Of a stretch of DNA of 64,000 nt, positions 51,651 to 60,702 are shown piece by piece. Each line of letters opens with the position of its first letter. Position 1 is the stretch's first letter. The DNA is from Arthrobacter horti. GTDB lineage: Bacteria; Actinomycetota; Actinomycetes; Actinomycetales; Micrococcaceae. The stretch is taken from positions 62,001 to 126,000 of the forward strand of contig NZ_JAVALS010000003.1 of assembly GCF_030731045.1 (NCBI RefSeq). The letters run 5' to 3'. The position numbers were made by a program, and so were the translations under genes. A model generated the notes under the pieces. That model was not told the origin of the DNA. It was given only the letters and a program-made list of their open reading frames with translations, and made no database searches.

Positions 51651-53807
51651 TCAGAGGCCGCCGGCGTCGGCGGTTTCGTGCTGCACCAGCATGTCCGCGT
51701 CCAGTTCCCTGTCGGGGAAGAAGCACGCGAACCGATGGTCGGTTCCGCCGCTCTCCAGAGGAGGTTCGAGGTCCAGGCACGTGGACCTCTTCTCCTCGGG
51801 AAGCGCGGCGAAGATCGGGCACCGGGAGGCGAAGTTGCATCCCTGGGGGGCATCCAGCGGTGTGGGCAGGTCCCCCGAGAGGATGATGCGTTCGCGGGTG
51901 CGCTCGGCTTCCGGATCCGGGACGGGGATCGCGGAAAGCAGGGCGCGGGTGTAGGGATGCCGCGGGGAATCGAAGACGCTGTCCACGTCCCCGATCTCCA
52001 CGATCTTCCCCAGATACATCACAGCCACCCGGTTCGAGATGTGACGTACGACTGAGAGGTCATGGGCCACCATGAGGTAGCTCAGACCGAGTTCCGCCCG
52101 GAGCTTGTCCAGGAGGTTGATGACCCCGGCCTGGACGGAAACGTCCAGTGCGGAGACGGGCTCGTCCAGCACCACCAGTTTGGGGTTCACGGCGAGCGCG
52201 CGGGCGATGCCGATGCGCTGGCGCTGACCGCCGGAGAACTGGTTGGGGAAACGGTTCACGTGGTCCGGCTGCAGGCCCACCAGGCGCATGAGCTCCATGA
52301 TCCGCTTGCGGATCTGCTCCTTGGGCATGCCCTGGTTCTGCAGGGGCTCCGCCAGGACTTCATAGACGGTGAAGCGCGGGTCCAGGGCTCCCGTGGGGTC
52401 CTGGAACACCATCTGGAGTTCCTTGCGCATGGCCTGCTTCTGGGAGCCGGACACGGCGGACTTGCTGTTCAGCCCGCCGATCTCCACCTCTCCGGGCTGG
52501 TCCTTGTTGAACTCCATGATCTCCAGGAGCGTGGTGGTCTTGCCACAGCCGGACTCACCCACGATCGAGAAGCACTCGCCCTCGCGGACGTCGAAGCTGA
52601 TCCCGTCCACGGCCTTGACCGTGCCGATGCGCTTCTTGAACAGGGAGCCCTTCATGAGCGGGAAGTGCTTCTTGACGTCGTTGAGCCGCAGGACGGTGCC
52701 GCGCTCCTCGCGCGGCACCCCGGCGAAGCGGGACACCGGAACCGGGGGCGCCTTGAACACCTCGTGGACGTCGACGTCGGCGAGCTGCGCCAGCTTGACG
52801 CAGGCGGCGCGGTGGCCTGCGCCGCCGTCGTCGGCCACCGTCAGCAGCGCCGGTTCGCCATCCAGGCACTCCGGGCCCGCCAGCGGGCAGCGTGGGGCGA
52901 AGGAGCAGCCGGTGGGGGCCGTGAGAAGGTTCGGCGGCATGCCCTCGATGGGCACCAGCGAGGTCTGCGCGGACTTGTCCACCCGCGGCACGGCGCCGAG
53001 CAGGCCCATGGTGTACGGCATGCGAGGGCTGTAGTAGAGCTGGTCCACGGTGCCGGTCTCCACCGGCTTGCCCGCGTACATCACCATGATGTCGTCCGCC
53101 ATACCGGCCACCACGCCCAGGTCGTGAGTGATCATGATGAGCGCGGCGCCGGTCTCCTCCTGCGCCTTGTGCATGACCTCCAGCACCTGCGCCTGGATGG
53201 TGACGTCCAAGGCCGTGGTGGGCTCGTCGGCGATCAGCACGCGCGGGTCGTTGGCGATCGCGATGGCGATCATGACGCGCTGGCGCATACCGCCGGAGAA
53301 CTCGTGTGGGAAGGACTTCAGCCGTGCCTCCGGGCTGGGGATGCCCACCAGGCGGAGGAGTTCGACGGCGCGGGCCGCCTTGGCCTTGGAGCTCATCTTC
53401 GGATTGTGGACGGTGAGTGCCTCCACGATCTGGTCCCCGATAGTGAACACCGGGGTCAGGGAGGAGAGCGGGTCCTGGAAGATCATGGCCAGCTCACTGC
53501 CGCGGTACTTGCACATCTGGGAGTCGGAGAGGCCCAGCAGTTCCTGGCCCTTGAGCATCACGGAACCGTCGATCTCCGCCGCATCCGGGAGCAGGCCCAT
53601 GATGGCCATCGAGGTCACGGATTTGCCGGAGCCGGATTCGCCCACGATGCCGAGGGTCTTGCCGGGCATCAAGTCGAAGTCAACACCCCGGACGGCGTGC
53701 ACCACGCCGTTCTCCGAGTTGAAGCGGACGTTGAGGTCCCGCACGGAGAGGACGGCATCCCCGGGAGCCCGGGTGCCGGGCACGTGGAGGCGTTCTACGG
53801 TGGTCAT
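51651..53807 (-). CDS. Peptide ABC transporter, fused double ATP-binding protein (DppD-DppF)
   Basis: 718 residues: two complete ATPases in one chain. First Walker A GESGSGKSV (about 55) and signature FSGGMRQRVMIAIAIA; second Walker A GESGCGKTT (about 423) and signature FSGGQRQRIGIARALA; each half ends with an oligopeptide-transporter C-terminal cysteine motif (CSFAPRCPLAGPEC and CNFASRCPIF). Fusion of DppD and DppF is common in actinobacteria. Overlaps DppC (ATGA). Confidence 0.94.
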   Translation of the reverse strand: MTTVERLHVPGTRAPGDAVLSVRDLNVRFNSENGVVHAVRGVDFDLMPGKTLGIVGESGSGKSVTSMAIMGLLPDAAEIDGSVMLKGQELLGLSDSQMCKYRGSELAMIFQDPLSSLTPVFTIGDQIVEALTVHNPKMSSKAKAARAVELLRLVGIPSPEARLKSFPHEFSGGMRQRVMIAIAIANDPRVLIADEPTTALDVTIQAQVLEVMHKAQEETGAALIMITHDLGVVAGMADDIMVMYAGKPVETGTVDQLYYSPRMPYTMGLLGAVPRVDKSAQTSLVPIEGMPPNLLTAPTGCSFAPRCPLAGPECLDGEPALLTVADDGGAGHRAACVKLAQLADVDVHEVFKAPPVPVSRFAGVPREERGTVLRLNDVKKHFPLMKGSLFKKRIGTVKAVDGISFDVREGECFSIVGESGCGKTTTLLEIMEFNKDQPGEVEIGGLNSKSAVSGSQKQAMRKELQMVFQDPTGALDPRFTVYEVLAEPLQNQGMPKEQIRKRIMELMRLVGLQPDHVNRFPNQFSGGQRQRIGIARALAVNPKLVVLDEPVSALDVSVQAGVINLLDKLRAELGLSYLMVAHDLSVVRHISNRVAVMYLGKIVEIGDVDSVFDSPRHPYTRALLSAIPVPDPEAERTRERIILSGDLPTPLDAPQGCNFASRCPIFAALPEEKRSTCLDLEPPLESGGTDHRFACFFPDRELDADMLVQHETADAGGL

Positions 53808-54778
53808 GCGGTCTTCTCCTGTGCGGTGCGGGCCTTGCGCTTGCGAGTCCGGCCCACGGAGGCGGAGCTCGGGTCGAAGGCGTCACGCAGGCCGTCGTTC
53901 ATCATGGCCATGGACCCGGTGAGGGCGAACATGGCAAGCAGCGGGAACCAGAACATCCAAGGGAAGCTGCTGACCTGCTGGCTGGCCTGGCCGATCAGGA
54001 TGCCCAGGCTCATGTCCGGCGGTTTGATGCCGACGCCGATGAAGGAATAGGACACCTCCAGCAGGATGGCGAGGGTCACGCCGCGGGTGATCTCCAGGAC
54101 CAGGAGGGAGCCGATATTGGGGATCAGGTGCTTACGGACGATGTCCCGGGTGGGGACTCCCATGTAGCGGGCGGCCTTCACAAAGTCCCGTTCAATGAGG
54201 GACATGGAAATGGAGCGGATGAGACGGGCCGGGCCCATCCAGTTGAACACCAGCAGCACGATGGTGAGCGTAAGCCAGCTCGGGAGACTGGCCTTGCCCA
54301 CCGAGCCACCGCTGGTCACCACCGCCACCACCAGCAGGGACGGCATCATGATCAGCGCTTCGAGGATGAAGAGCATCACCTTGTCCACCTTGCCGCCGTA
54401 CAGGGCCATGACACAGCCGTAGACGGCCGCGAAGAGCATGGAACCCAGGCCCACCACCAGTCCGATGACGATGGAGGTGCGCAGACCTTCCACCATCAGG
54501 ATGTAGAGGTCCACACCGGCCTGCGTGGTACCGAAGAAGTGTTCGGCGGACGGCGCGTCGCCGATGTAGGCGGGGTCGATGTCGTTCTTGGTCCAGGGAG
54601 TGAGGAACTGGCCCAGCACGGAGAAGACCACCAGGAACAGGAACAGGGTCAGGCCTGCCACCGCGGTCTTGTTGCGCAGGAAGCGGCGGAAGATGATCCG
54701 CCCTTTGGAGATGACCACACCGTCATGCTCCAGGCGTTCAGCCTGCATCTCGGCAGTGACTTCGTTGACGACGGACAT
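53804..54778 (-). CDS. Peptide ABC transporter permease (DppC type)
   Basis: 324 residues, about six membrane segments. N-terminal OppC_N helix (RRFLRNKTAVAGLTLFLFLV), HFFGTTQAGVDLYILMVEGL, and the EAA loop DFVKAARYMGVPTRDIVRKH. ATG overlaps the DppB stop (TGATG). Confidence 0.93.
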   Translation of the reverse strand: MSVVNEVTAEMQAERLEHDGVVISKGRIIFRRFLRNKTAVAGLTLFLFLVVFSVLGQFLTPWTKNDIDPAYIGDAPSAEHFFGTTQAGVDLYILMVEGLRTSIVIGLVVGLGSMLFAAVYGCVMALYGGKVDKVMLFILEALIMMPSLLVVAVVTSGGSVGKASLPSWLTLTIVLLVFNWMGPARLIRSISMSLIERDFVKAARYMGVPTRDIVRKHLIPNIGSLLVLEITRGVTLAILLEVSYSFIGVGIKPPDMSLGILIGQASQQVSSFPWMFWFPLLAMFALTGSMAMMNDGLRDAFDPSSASVGRTRKRKARTAQEKTA

Positions 54779-55761
54779 CAGGAGACCTTCACTCTCGGGT
54801 CGACGAGTGCAGTGGCGAGGTCGGCCAGGACGGCACCGACAGCGAAGATGACGGAACCATACGCCAGGGTGGCGGTGGCCGCATTGACGTCCTGCTTGCC
54901 GATGGCGTCAATGCTCCAGAATCCGATGCCCGGCCACGCGAAGATCGATTCGGCGAAGAAGCCGCCCACGAAGATGGCCGGCACTGCGAATGCGATCGTC
55001 TGCGCCACCGGGATGAAGGAGACGCGCAGGGCGTGCTTGCGGATCGCCTGGTTCCGGGTGAGGCCCTTGGCCCGGGCGGTGCGGACGAAGTCGGCATTGA
55101 CGTTGTCCAGCAGGTACTGACGCTGCGCGATCTGATAGGCACCCCAGCCCACCAGGGTGATGGCGAAGGTGGGGACCACGTAGTGGGCCACCAAGTCCAC
55201 GAAGGTGGGCCAGCCTGGATCCATCCCGGGAGTCGAGATGCCCGTGACGTAGAAGATCGTCTGGCCGCTGGCGTCATTGATGTTGATGGCCGCCAGCTGC
55301 ACCAGGAAGTAGGCGATGGGTGCGGGGACGATATAGGTCAGGTAGGAGTAACTGGTGATCACCCGGTCCGAGGCCTTGTACTGGCGGGCCGCGGTGAAGA
55401 CACCGAGTGCAACTCCGATCACGAGGGTCAGGATGATCGCGGCCAGGAACAAGCGGGTGGAGACCCACACACGGTCACCGAACGCGGAGTTCACGGACCC
55501 GCCGTCAGGGCCGAGCCCCCAGTCCCAGCGGGTGACCACACCGGTGAGCCACTGCACGTAGCGGTCCCAGGGGTTCATCGCCGGATCCAGGTTCTTCGAG
55601 GCCAGAGAGCGGGCGACCTGTTCCGGCGTAGGCCGCGGAATCTTCTCCTGCTCGATGAGGGACGGGCTCATGGTGGAAACGGCCAGGAAGTACCCGGCCG
55701 AGGTGGTCAGGAAGATCATGACCACGTACGTCGCGGCTCGCTTGAGCAGATACTTGATCAC
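54778..55761 (-). CDS. Peptide ABC transporter permease (DppB type)
   Basis: 327 residues from GTG 55761 (MIKYLLKRAATYVVMIFLTT); an ATG at 55812 in frame is an alternative. Six membrane segments, EAA loop NADFVRTARAKGLTRNQAIR. First gene of the four-gene operon. The Shine-Dalgarno is weak at either start. Confidence 0.88.
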   Translation of the reverse strand: MIKYLLKRAATYVVMIFLTTSAGYFLAVSTMSPSLIEQEKIPRPTPEQVARSLASKNLDPAMNPWDRYVQWLTGVVTRWDWGLGPDGGSVNSAFGDRVWVSTRLFLAAIILTLVIGVALGVFTAARQYKASDRVITSYSYLTYIVPAPIAYFLVQLAAININDASGQTIFYVTGISTPGMDPGWPTFVDLVAHYVVPTFAITLVGWGAYQIAQRQYLLDNVNADFVRTARAKGLTRNQAIRKHALRVSFIPVAQTIAFAVPAIFVGGFFAESIFAWPGIGFWSIDAIGKQDVNAATATLAYGSVIFAVGAVLADLATALVDPRVKVS

Positions 55762-55935
55762 TGGCGTCCGCCCGTCCTGCACGCCGACGGCGCGCGGGAA
55801 GGCGTCCGGCATCCGCGGGTGGCGGTGGCCGTGGGGGGTTGAAGCACGGGGTTTCCTTCCAGACTGCCGACCAGGCTCGTGACCAGATGTGCGGCGCGTC
55901 ACATTTCAACGGAAAACTACCATGGATCACAGGGT

Positions 55936-55979
55936 GTGAAAGAGCTCTTTCACTCCTTGGCAATCAGATTGTTATCTGA
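55936..55979 (-). promoter_or_regulatory. Operator-like palindromes upstream of the peptide operon
   Basis: The 387-bp gap 55762-56148 has no gene. It contains an 18-bp perfect palindrome GTGAAAGAGCTCTTTCAC (55936-55953) and, 10 bp on, TCAGATTGTTATCTGA (55964-55979). On the minus strand TAACAAT inside the second could be the operon's -10 box. Regulator unknown; the universal stress gene is transcribed the other way. Confidence 0.55.
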
Positions 55980-56148
55980 GCTACCCATCGGTAACACGGG
56001 GAGTGGACTCCCCGCGAACCGGACGGTAAAGTGACCGTTTTCTCTCAGTCCGCCATGATGGGCATCGGGCAGGGATCCGCGCTTCTCTCCGCTCCGCCCA
56101 CATATTACGCTTAGGTAACACAGCTATAGCATCCACAAAGGAGCGGAT

Positions 56149-56568
56149 ATGTCCGGAATTGTCATTGTCGGCGTCGACGGCAGCGAGACTGCAGCCCGCG
56201 CGGCGAAGGCCGCCTACACCCTGGCGCAGGGTCTGGAGGCCCGCCTTCACGTGATCACCGCGTTCGACAAGGACAACGTCGAGGTCTTCGGCAGCGGCAG
56301 CGACACCTTCATCATGTCCGACGCCGATGACGCCCAGCGCGTCGCCAAGCAGGTCGCGGAAAGCCTCGGCACCGACGTCGAATACCTCTCCTCCCGCGGC
56401 CGCCCGGCGGACGCCCTCCTGTCTGAGGCCGAGCGCCTGAACGCCGACGTCATCGTGGTCGGAAACCGCCGCATGAGCGGCATCGGCCGCGTCCTCGGCT
56501 CCGTGGCCAACACCGTGGCGCACAACGCCCCGTGCGACGTCTACATCGTCAACACCACCGAAGGCTGA
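56149..56568 (+). CDS. Universal stress protein (UspA family)
   Basis: 139 residues, single Usp domain. IVIVGVDGSETAARAAKAAY at the start, and the ATP-binding G-2x-G-9x-G(S/T) motif in VVGNRRMSGIGRVLGSVANT near 105-125. AAAGGAG site. Own terminator at 56603. Confidence 0.93.
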   Translation: MSGIVIVGVDGSETAARAAKAAYTLAQGLEARLHVITAFDKDNVEVFGSGSDTFIMSDADDAQRVAKQVAESLGTDVEYLSSRGRPADALLSEAERLNADVIVVGNRRMSGIGRVLGSVANTVAHNAPCDVYIVNTTEG

Positions 56569-56602
56569 GGACCCACCCCTCCCACGGGAAATCCTTAAAC
56601 AA

Positions 56603-56636
56603 CGGCGGCCCGCTCATGTCGATGAGCGGGCCGCCG
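56603..56636 (+). terminator. Terminator of the universal stress gene
   Basis: Perfect 15-bp stem CGGCGGCCCGCTCAT / ATGAGCGGGCCGCCG with loop GTCG, then TCGTCGT. Confidence 0.8.
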
Positions 56637-56660
56637 TCGTCGTAGGCGAGGCACAATCAA

Positions 56661-56777
56661 GCTGGTGAAGCAGGACATGCGGCAGCGTGCGTAAAGGGGC
56701 CCCGCGTCGTACGTCAGCCGCAGACAGCCATAGCCGGACGCGGGGATAGCACGCAGAGCATGTGGTGCTTCACCAGC
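56661..56777. other. 117-bp structured intergenic element (imperfect long stem)
   Basis: Perfect 12-bp ends GCTGGTGAAGCA (56661-56672) / TGCTTCACCAGC (56766-56777), continued inward by ACATGC/GCATGT and GCGTGC/GCACGC pairs, and an inner stem CCCCGCGTC (56700-56708) / GACGCGGGG (56737-56745). Lies in the convergent gap between the stress gene (already terminated at 56636) and the E2 gene. Looks like a folded RNA or a small palindromic mobile element. Confidence 0.6.
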
Positions 56778-56810
56778 GAACCCAGCCCGAACGCCACGAC
56801 CCCGCCCCGC

Positions 56811-58325
56811 TCAGTCGAGCAGGAGCGCCGGCTCCTCCATGATCGCGGCGACGTCGGCCATGAAGCGGGCCGACAGGTCGCCATCGACCACGCGGTGGTC
56901 GAAGGAACCGCCCAGGGTGGTGATCCAGCGGGGGATGACCTCGCCGGAAACCACCCACGGCTTCTGCTTGATGGTGCCGAAGGCGACGATCGCCACCTCT
57001 CCCGGGTTGATGATCGGGGTACCGGTGTCGATGCCGAGGGCGCCGACGTTGGTAACGGTCAGCGTGCCGCCCTGCATGTCGGCGGGCTTCGTCTTGCCGG
57101 AGCGCGCCGTGGTGGCGAGCTCGTTCAGGGCGATGGCCAGCTCCTTGAGGGAGAGGTCCTGGGCGTCCTTGATGTTCGGCACCAGGAGGCCACGCGGGGT
57201 GGCGGCGGCGATGCCGAGGTTCATGTAGTGCTTGACGTGGATCTCATCGCCCTCGGGCGTGGAGACCCATTCGGAGTTCACGCTGGGGTTGCGCGCGGCC
57301 GCCCAGATGACGGCCTTGGCCAGGATGAGCAGCGGGGAGACCTTGATGCCTTCGAAGTCGCGGGACTTCTTCAGGCGCTGCACGAACTCCATGGTCCGGC
57401 TGGCGTCGATGTCCACGAAGATCGAGACGTGCGGGGCCTGGAACGCGGAATCGACCATGGCCTTGGCCGTGGCCTTGCGGACGCCCTTGACGGGGATCCG
57501 TTCGATCCGGCGTTCCTGGCTCTTGGCCGATGCGCCCCAGAAGGACCCGGACTGGGCCACCTCGGCCTCACGCTGCGCCTGGTAGCTGACCAGGTCCTCG
57601 CGGGTCACCTCGCCACGCGCGCCCGTGGGGGTCACGAGCGCCAGGTCGATGCCGAGGTCGCGGGCGATCTTGCGGACCGGCGGCTTGGCCAGCACCCGGT
57701 TGACCAGGCCGCTGAGAGCACCGCCGAGGCCGTGGCGCTCGTCGTCGGAGGACGCGGCGGACGGCACGACGACGGCGGCCGGGGCCTGAGACGGCGCGGC
57801 CTGCGAGCGGGCGGCCGGGGCGGGCGTGCTCGCCGCGGGAACGGCGGGCGCCACTCCCGCGGGGGCCTTGCGCGCGCGGCGCTTCACGGCGTCGGCCTTG
57901 GGCCCGGAGCCGACCAGTGGCCCGGCGCCCTGCTCGGTGTCGGCCAGTGGCCCGGCGCCCTGCTCGGTGTCGGCCACCAGCGTGCCGTGCACCGGCTTGA
58001 AGTCATCCTGCGCCGCGGCAGCGGGCTGAGCCGCCTCCTGCGGCGCTGCGGCGGGGGCGGCAGGCGCGAGCGCGGCGTCGTCGGCTCCCGAACCGACCGA
58101 GATGATCGGGGTGCCGACCTCCACCGTCTGGCCTTCGGGCACCAGCAGCGCGGTCACGGTGCCCGCGTACGGCGACGGAAGCTCCACGAGGGACTTGGCG
58201 GTCTCGATCTCGCAGAGGACGTCGTTGATGGCGACCGTGTCCCCCACCTTGACCTTCCAGGAGACGATCTCGGCCTCGGTCAGGCCTTCACCGACGTCGG
58301 GCAGGGTGAATGTCTGCGTGCTCAT
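56811..58325 (-). CDS. bkdC: Branched-chain 2-oxo acid (or pyruvate) dehydrogenase E2, dihydrolipoyl acyltransferase
   Basis: 504 residues: one lipoyl domain (lipoyl Lys in [16 protein letters not shown], about 44), Ala/Pro linker, peripheral-subunit-binding domain ([20 protein letters not shown], about 215-250), and catalytic domain ending [17 protein letters not shown] with the active His. Transfers acyl groups from E1 to CoA. A 30-bp tandem duplication in the linker gives two copies of [10 protein letters not shown]. Last of three genes with E1 beta and alpha; no E3 here. Confidence 0.92.
   Translation of the reverse strand: MSTQTFTLPDVGEGLTEAEIVSWKVKVGDTVAINDVLCEIETAKSLVELPSPYAGTVTALLVPEGQTVEVGTPIISVGSGADDAALAPAAPAAAPQEAAQPAAAAQDDFKPVHGTLVADTEQGAGPLADTEQGAGPLVGSGPKADAVKRRARKAPAGVAPAVPAASTPAPAARSQAAPSQAPAAVVVPSAASSDDERHGLGGALSGLVNRVLAKPPVRKIARDLGIDLALVTPTGARGEVTREDLVSYQAQREAEVAQSGSFWGASAKSQERRIERIPVKGVRKATAKAMVDSAFQAPHVSIFVDIDASRTMEFVQRLKKSRDFEGIKVSPLLILAKAVIWAAARNPSVNSEWVSTPEGDEIHVKHYMNLGIAAATPRGLLVPNIKDAQDLSLKELAIALNELATTARSGKTKPADMQGGTLTVTNVGALGIDTGTPIINPGEVAIVAFGTIKQKPWVVSGEVIPRWITTLGGSFDHRVVDGDLSARFMADVAAIMEEPALLLD
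57914..57973. repeat. 30-bp perfect tandem duplication in the E2 linker
   Basis: Two identical 30-base units inside the E2 gene, in frame, encoding ten residues each in the flexible linker. Identical third positions indicate a recent event. Confidence 0.95.
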
Positions 58326-58343
58326 GCGTGTGGCCTTCCTGGC

Positions 58344-59324
58344 CTAGTAGGAGAAGGTCTTGTCGAGGGCGTCGAGGATGCGGTCGATGTCCGGGAGGTA
58401 GTGCTCCTCCACCTTGGCCACGGGGTACGGCATGTGGAAGCCGCCCACGCGGATGACCGGGGCCTCGAGGCTGAGGAACGCGCGCTCGGAGATGCGGCTG
58501 GCGATCTCGCCGCCGATGCCGCCGAACGTCGGCGCCTCATGTGCGACGACGAGGCGGCCGGTCTTGCGGACGGAGGCCTCGATCGCGTCGAAGTCGATGG
58601 GGGAGATGCTGCGCAGGTCCAGCACCTCCACGCTGCGCCCCTCCTCGGCGGCGGCGTTCGCCGCGGCCAGGGCCACCGGCACGAGCGGGCCGTAGGCCAC
58701 GATGGTGGCGTCGGTGCCCTCACGGACCACATGAGCGCTGAACGGGTCGGCGCTGGCGCCGGGATCCTGCGTGTCCACCTCACCCTTGAGCCAGTAGCGC
58801 TTCTTCGGTTCGAAGACGATCACCGGGTCCGGGCACTCGATGGCCTGGCGGGTCATCCAGTAGGCGTCGTGGGCGTTGGACGGGGTGATGATCCGCAGGC
58901 CCGCGGTGTGGGCGAAGAGCGCCTCCGGGGACTCGGAGTGGTGCTCCACGGAGCCGATGCCGCCGCCGTACGGGATGCGGATGGTCACTGGCAGCGTGAC
59001 GTTGCCGGAGGTGCGGGCGTGGTACTTGGCCAGCTGGGTGGTGATCTGGTTGAAGCCGGGGAAGACGAAGCCGTCGAACTGGATCTCGCAGACCGGGCGG
59101 TAGCCGCGCATGGCCAGGCCGATGGAGGTGCCGATGATGCCGGATTCCGCCAGCGGGGAGTCCACCACGCGGTCCTCGCCGAACTCCTGCTGGAGCCCGT
59201 CGGTGACGCGGTAGACGCCGCCCAGGGCGCCGATGTCCTCGCCCATGAGCAGGGTGGTCTCGTCCGCACCGAGGCTGGCCCGCAGGCCTTCATTGATCGC
59301 CTTGGCGATGGTCATGGTGGTCAT
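58344..59324 (-). CDS. bkdB: 2-oxo acid dehydrogenase E1 beta subunit
   Basis: 326 residues. TIAKAINEGLRASLGADETT, GEDIGALGGVYRVTDGLQQE (cofactor-side Glu), YGGGIGSVEHHSESPEALFA with the conserved His, and C-terminal AHEAPTFGGIGGEIASRI. Forms the alpha2beta2 E1 with the next gene; decarboxylates a 2-oxo acid using thiamine diphosphate. 18 bp before E2. Confidence 0.93.
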   Translation of the reverse strand: MTTMTIAKAINEGLRASLGADETTLLMGEDIGALGGVYRVTDGLQQEFGEDRVVDSPLAESGIIGTSIGLAMRGYRPVCEIQFDGFVFPGFNQITTQLAKYHARTSGNVTLPVTIRIPYGGGIGSVEHHSESPEALFAHTAGLRIITPSNAHDAYWMTRQAIECPDPVIVFEPKKRYWLKGEVDTQDPGASADPFSAHVVREGTDATIVAYGPLVPVALAAANAAAEEGRSVEVLDLRSISPIDFDAIEASVRKTGRLVVAHEAPTFGGIGGEIASRISERAFLSLEAPVIRVGGFHMPYPVAKVEEHYLPDIDRILDALDKTFSY

Positions 59325-59326
59325 GC

Positions 59327-60538
59327 TCAGCCCTCTGCGCTCTGCTGCTCGGTCACGAATCCCGCCTCATACTCCTGGTACCAGCGCAGTTCCTCCTGCA
59401 CCAGCGGGTGGGCCTGGGCGTACACATGCTGGAAGGCCTCCTCCAGCGTGGGGGCCTGCAGCGCCAGAACGGTCTCGCGGACATGGTCCGCCAGTTCCTG
59501 ACCCTGGCGGGCGACGTCGTCGAAGAACGCCTCGTCCGCCAGGCCCTCGGCCTTCAAATAGGCCTCCAGGCGGGTCAGCGGGTCTTTGGCACGCCACTGC
59601 TCCTCTTCAGAGCCCGGGCGGTACTTGGTGGGGTCGTCCGCGGTGGTGTGGGCGCCCAGGCGGTAGGTGAACGCCTCGATCAGCACGGGGCCCTCACCGC
59701 GGCGCGCACGGTCCAGGGCCCACTGGGTCACGGCGTGGACCGCCAGGACGTCGTTGCCGTCCACGCGGATGCCGGGGAAGCCGTAGCCCTGGGCGCGGTG
59801 CGCCAACGGGACCTTCGTCTGGGTGACCGTGGGGACGGAGATGGCCCAGTGGTTGTTCTGGCAGAAGAACACCACGGGGGCCTGGTAGCTGGCAGCGAAG
59901 ACCATGGACTCATGCACATCGCCCTCGCTGCTGGCACCGTCGCCGTAGTAGGCGACGACGGCGGCGTCCTCGGGCTGCTCGCCCCTCGCCAGGGCGGCCT
60001 TACGGTCGCGCTGGATGCCCATCGCGTAGCCGACGGCGTGCAGCACCTGGGCGGCGAGCACCAGCGTGTAGACGTTGAAGTTCTTCTCCCGGGGGTCCCA
60101 GCCACCGTGCGAGACGCCGCGGAACAGGCTCAGGAGCTGTGCCAGGTCCATGCCGCGGGTGAGGGCCACGCCGTGTTCGCGGTAGGTGGGGAAGATGAAG
60201 TCCTCGGGGAGGGTGGCGTGACCGGAACCGATCTGGGCCGCCTCCTGACCGGTCAACGGGACCCAGAGGGCCAGCTGGCCCTGACGCTGCAGCGCGGTGG
60301 CCTCCTGATCGAAGCGGCGCACTACGGCCATGTCACGGTAGAAGCCCCGGAGCTTCTCCGCGTCCAGCGCCTCGGCATAGGCACCGAAGACGGGGTGGTC
60401 ATGCCGGCGCCCCTCGGCGTCCAGGAGCTGGATCATGTCCTCGCCGCCGGGCCGGGGCACGGGGCCCAGGTGGCTTTCGGGATACTCGTCCAGTTCCTCG
60501 TCGTTGAACTCGGTGGTCGGCAGCTGACCAACGCCCAT
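59327..60538 (-). CDS. bkdA: 2-oxo acid dehydrogenase E1 alpha subunit
   Basis: 403 residues. The thiamine-diphosphate motif is YYGDGASSEGDVHESMVFAA followed by FFCQNNHWAIS (GDG..NN); phosphorylation-loop-like YRLGAHTTADDPTKYR. AAGGAG site before ATG 60538. The GxGA and AHTTADDP context is more like branched-chain than pyruvate E1 (inference). First gene of bkdABC. Confidence 0.93.
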   Translation of the reverse strand: MGVGQLPTTEFNDEELDEYPESHLGPVPRPGGEDMIQLLDAEGRRHDHPVFGAYAEALDAEKLRGFYRDMAVVRRFDQEATALQRQGQLALWVPLTGQEAAQIGSGHATLPEDFIFPTYREHGVALTRGMDLAQLLSLFRGVSHGGWDPREKNFNVYTLVLAAQVLHAVGYAMGIQRDRKAALARGEQPEDAAVVAYYGDGASSEGDVHESMVFAASYQAPVVFFCQNNHWAISVPTVTQTKVPLAHRAQGYGFPGIRVDGNDVLAVHAVTQWALDRARRGEGPVLIEAFTYRLGAHTTADDPTKYRPGSEEEQWRAKDPLTRLEAYLKAEGLADEAFFDDVARQGQELADHVRETVLALQAPTLEEAFQHVYAQAHPLVQEELRWYQEYEAGFVTEQQSAEG

Positions 60539-60600
60539 GCCGTCTCCTTGCCTCGGTCCGTGGATATGGGAATGAACCGATATATTCCAGTGGTGGTATG

Positions 60601-60618
60601 TATTCCGTTCTCGGAATA
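60601..60618 (-). promoter_or_regulatory. Operator-like repeat upstream of bkdABC
   Basis: TATTCCG-TTCT-CGGAATA, 7-bp perfect arms, in an AT-rich 164-bp gap that also holds another TATTCC (60583-60590 region) and GGGAAT. Clustered half-sites suit an Lrp/AsnC-type regulator such as BkdR; none is encoded nearby. Confidence 0.5.
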
Positions 60619-60702
60619 TACGGTGTCCGGGGACAACTGTAGCCGGACAACCCGGCGTTCGTCAGATTTAAGACGTGCACGCCGGGGCATACTCTGCCCT
60701 GC

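Noticed and set aside
56661..56777. SRP (4.5S-type) RNA
   Set aside because: The conserved SRP-binding core around GGAAG/GCAGC is absent, although the overall long stem is similar in shape.
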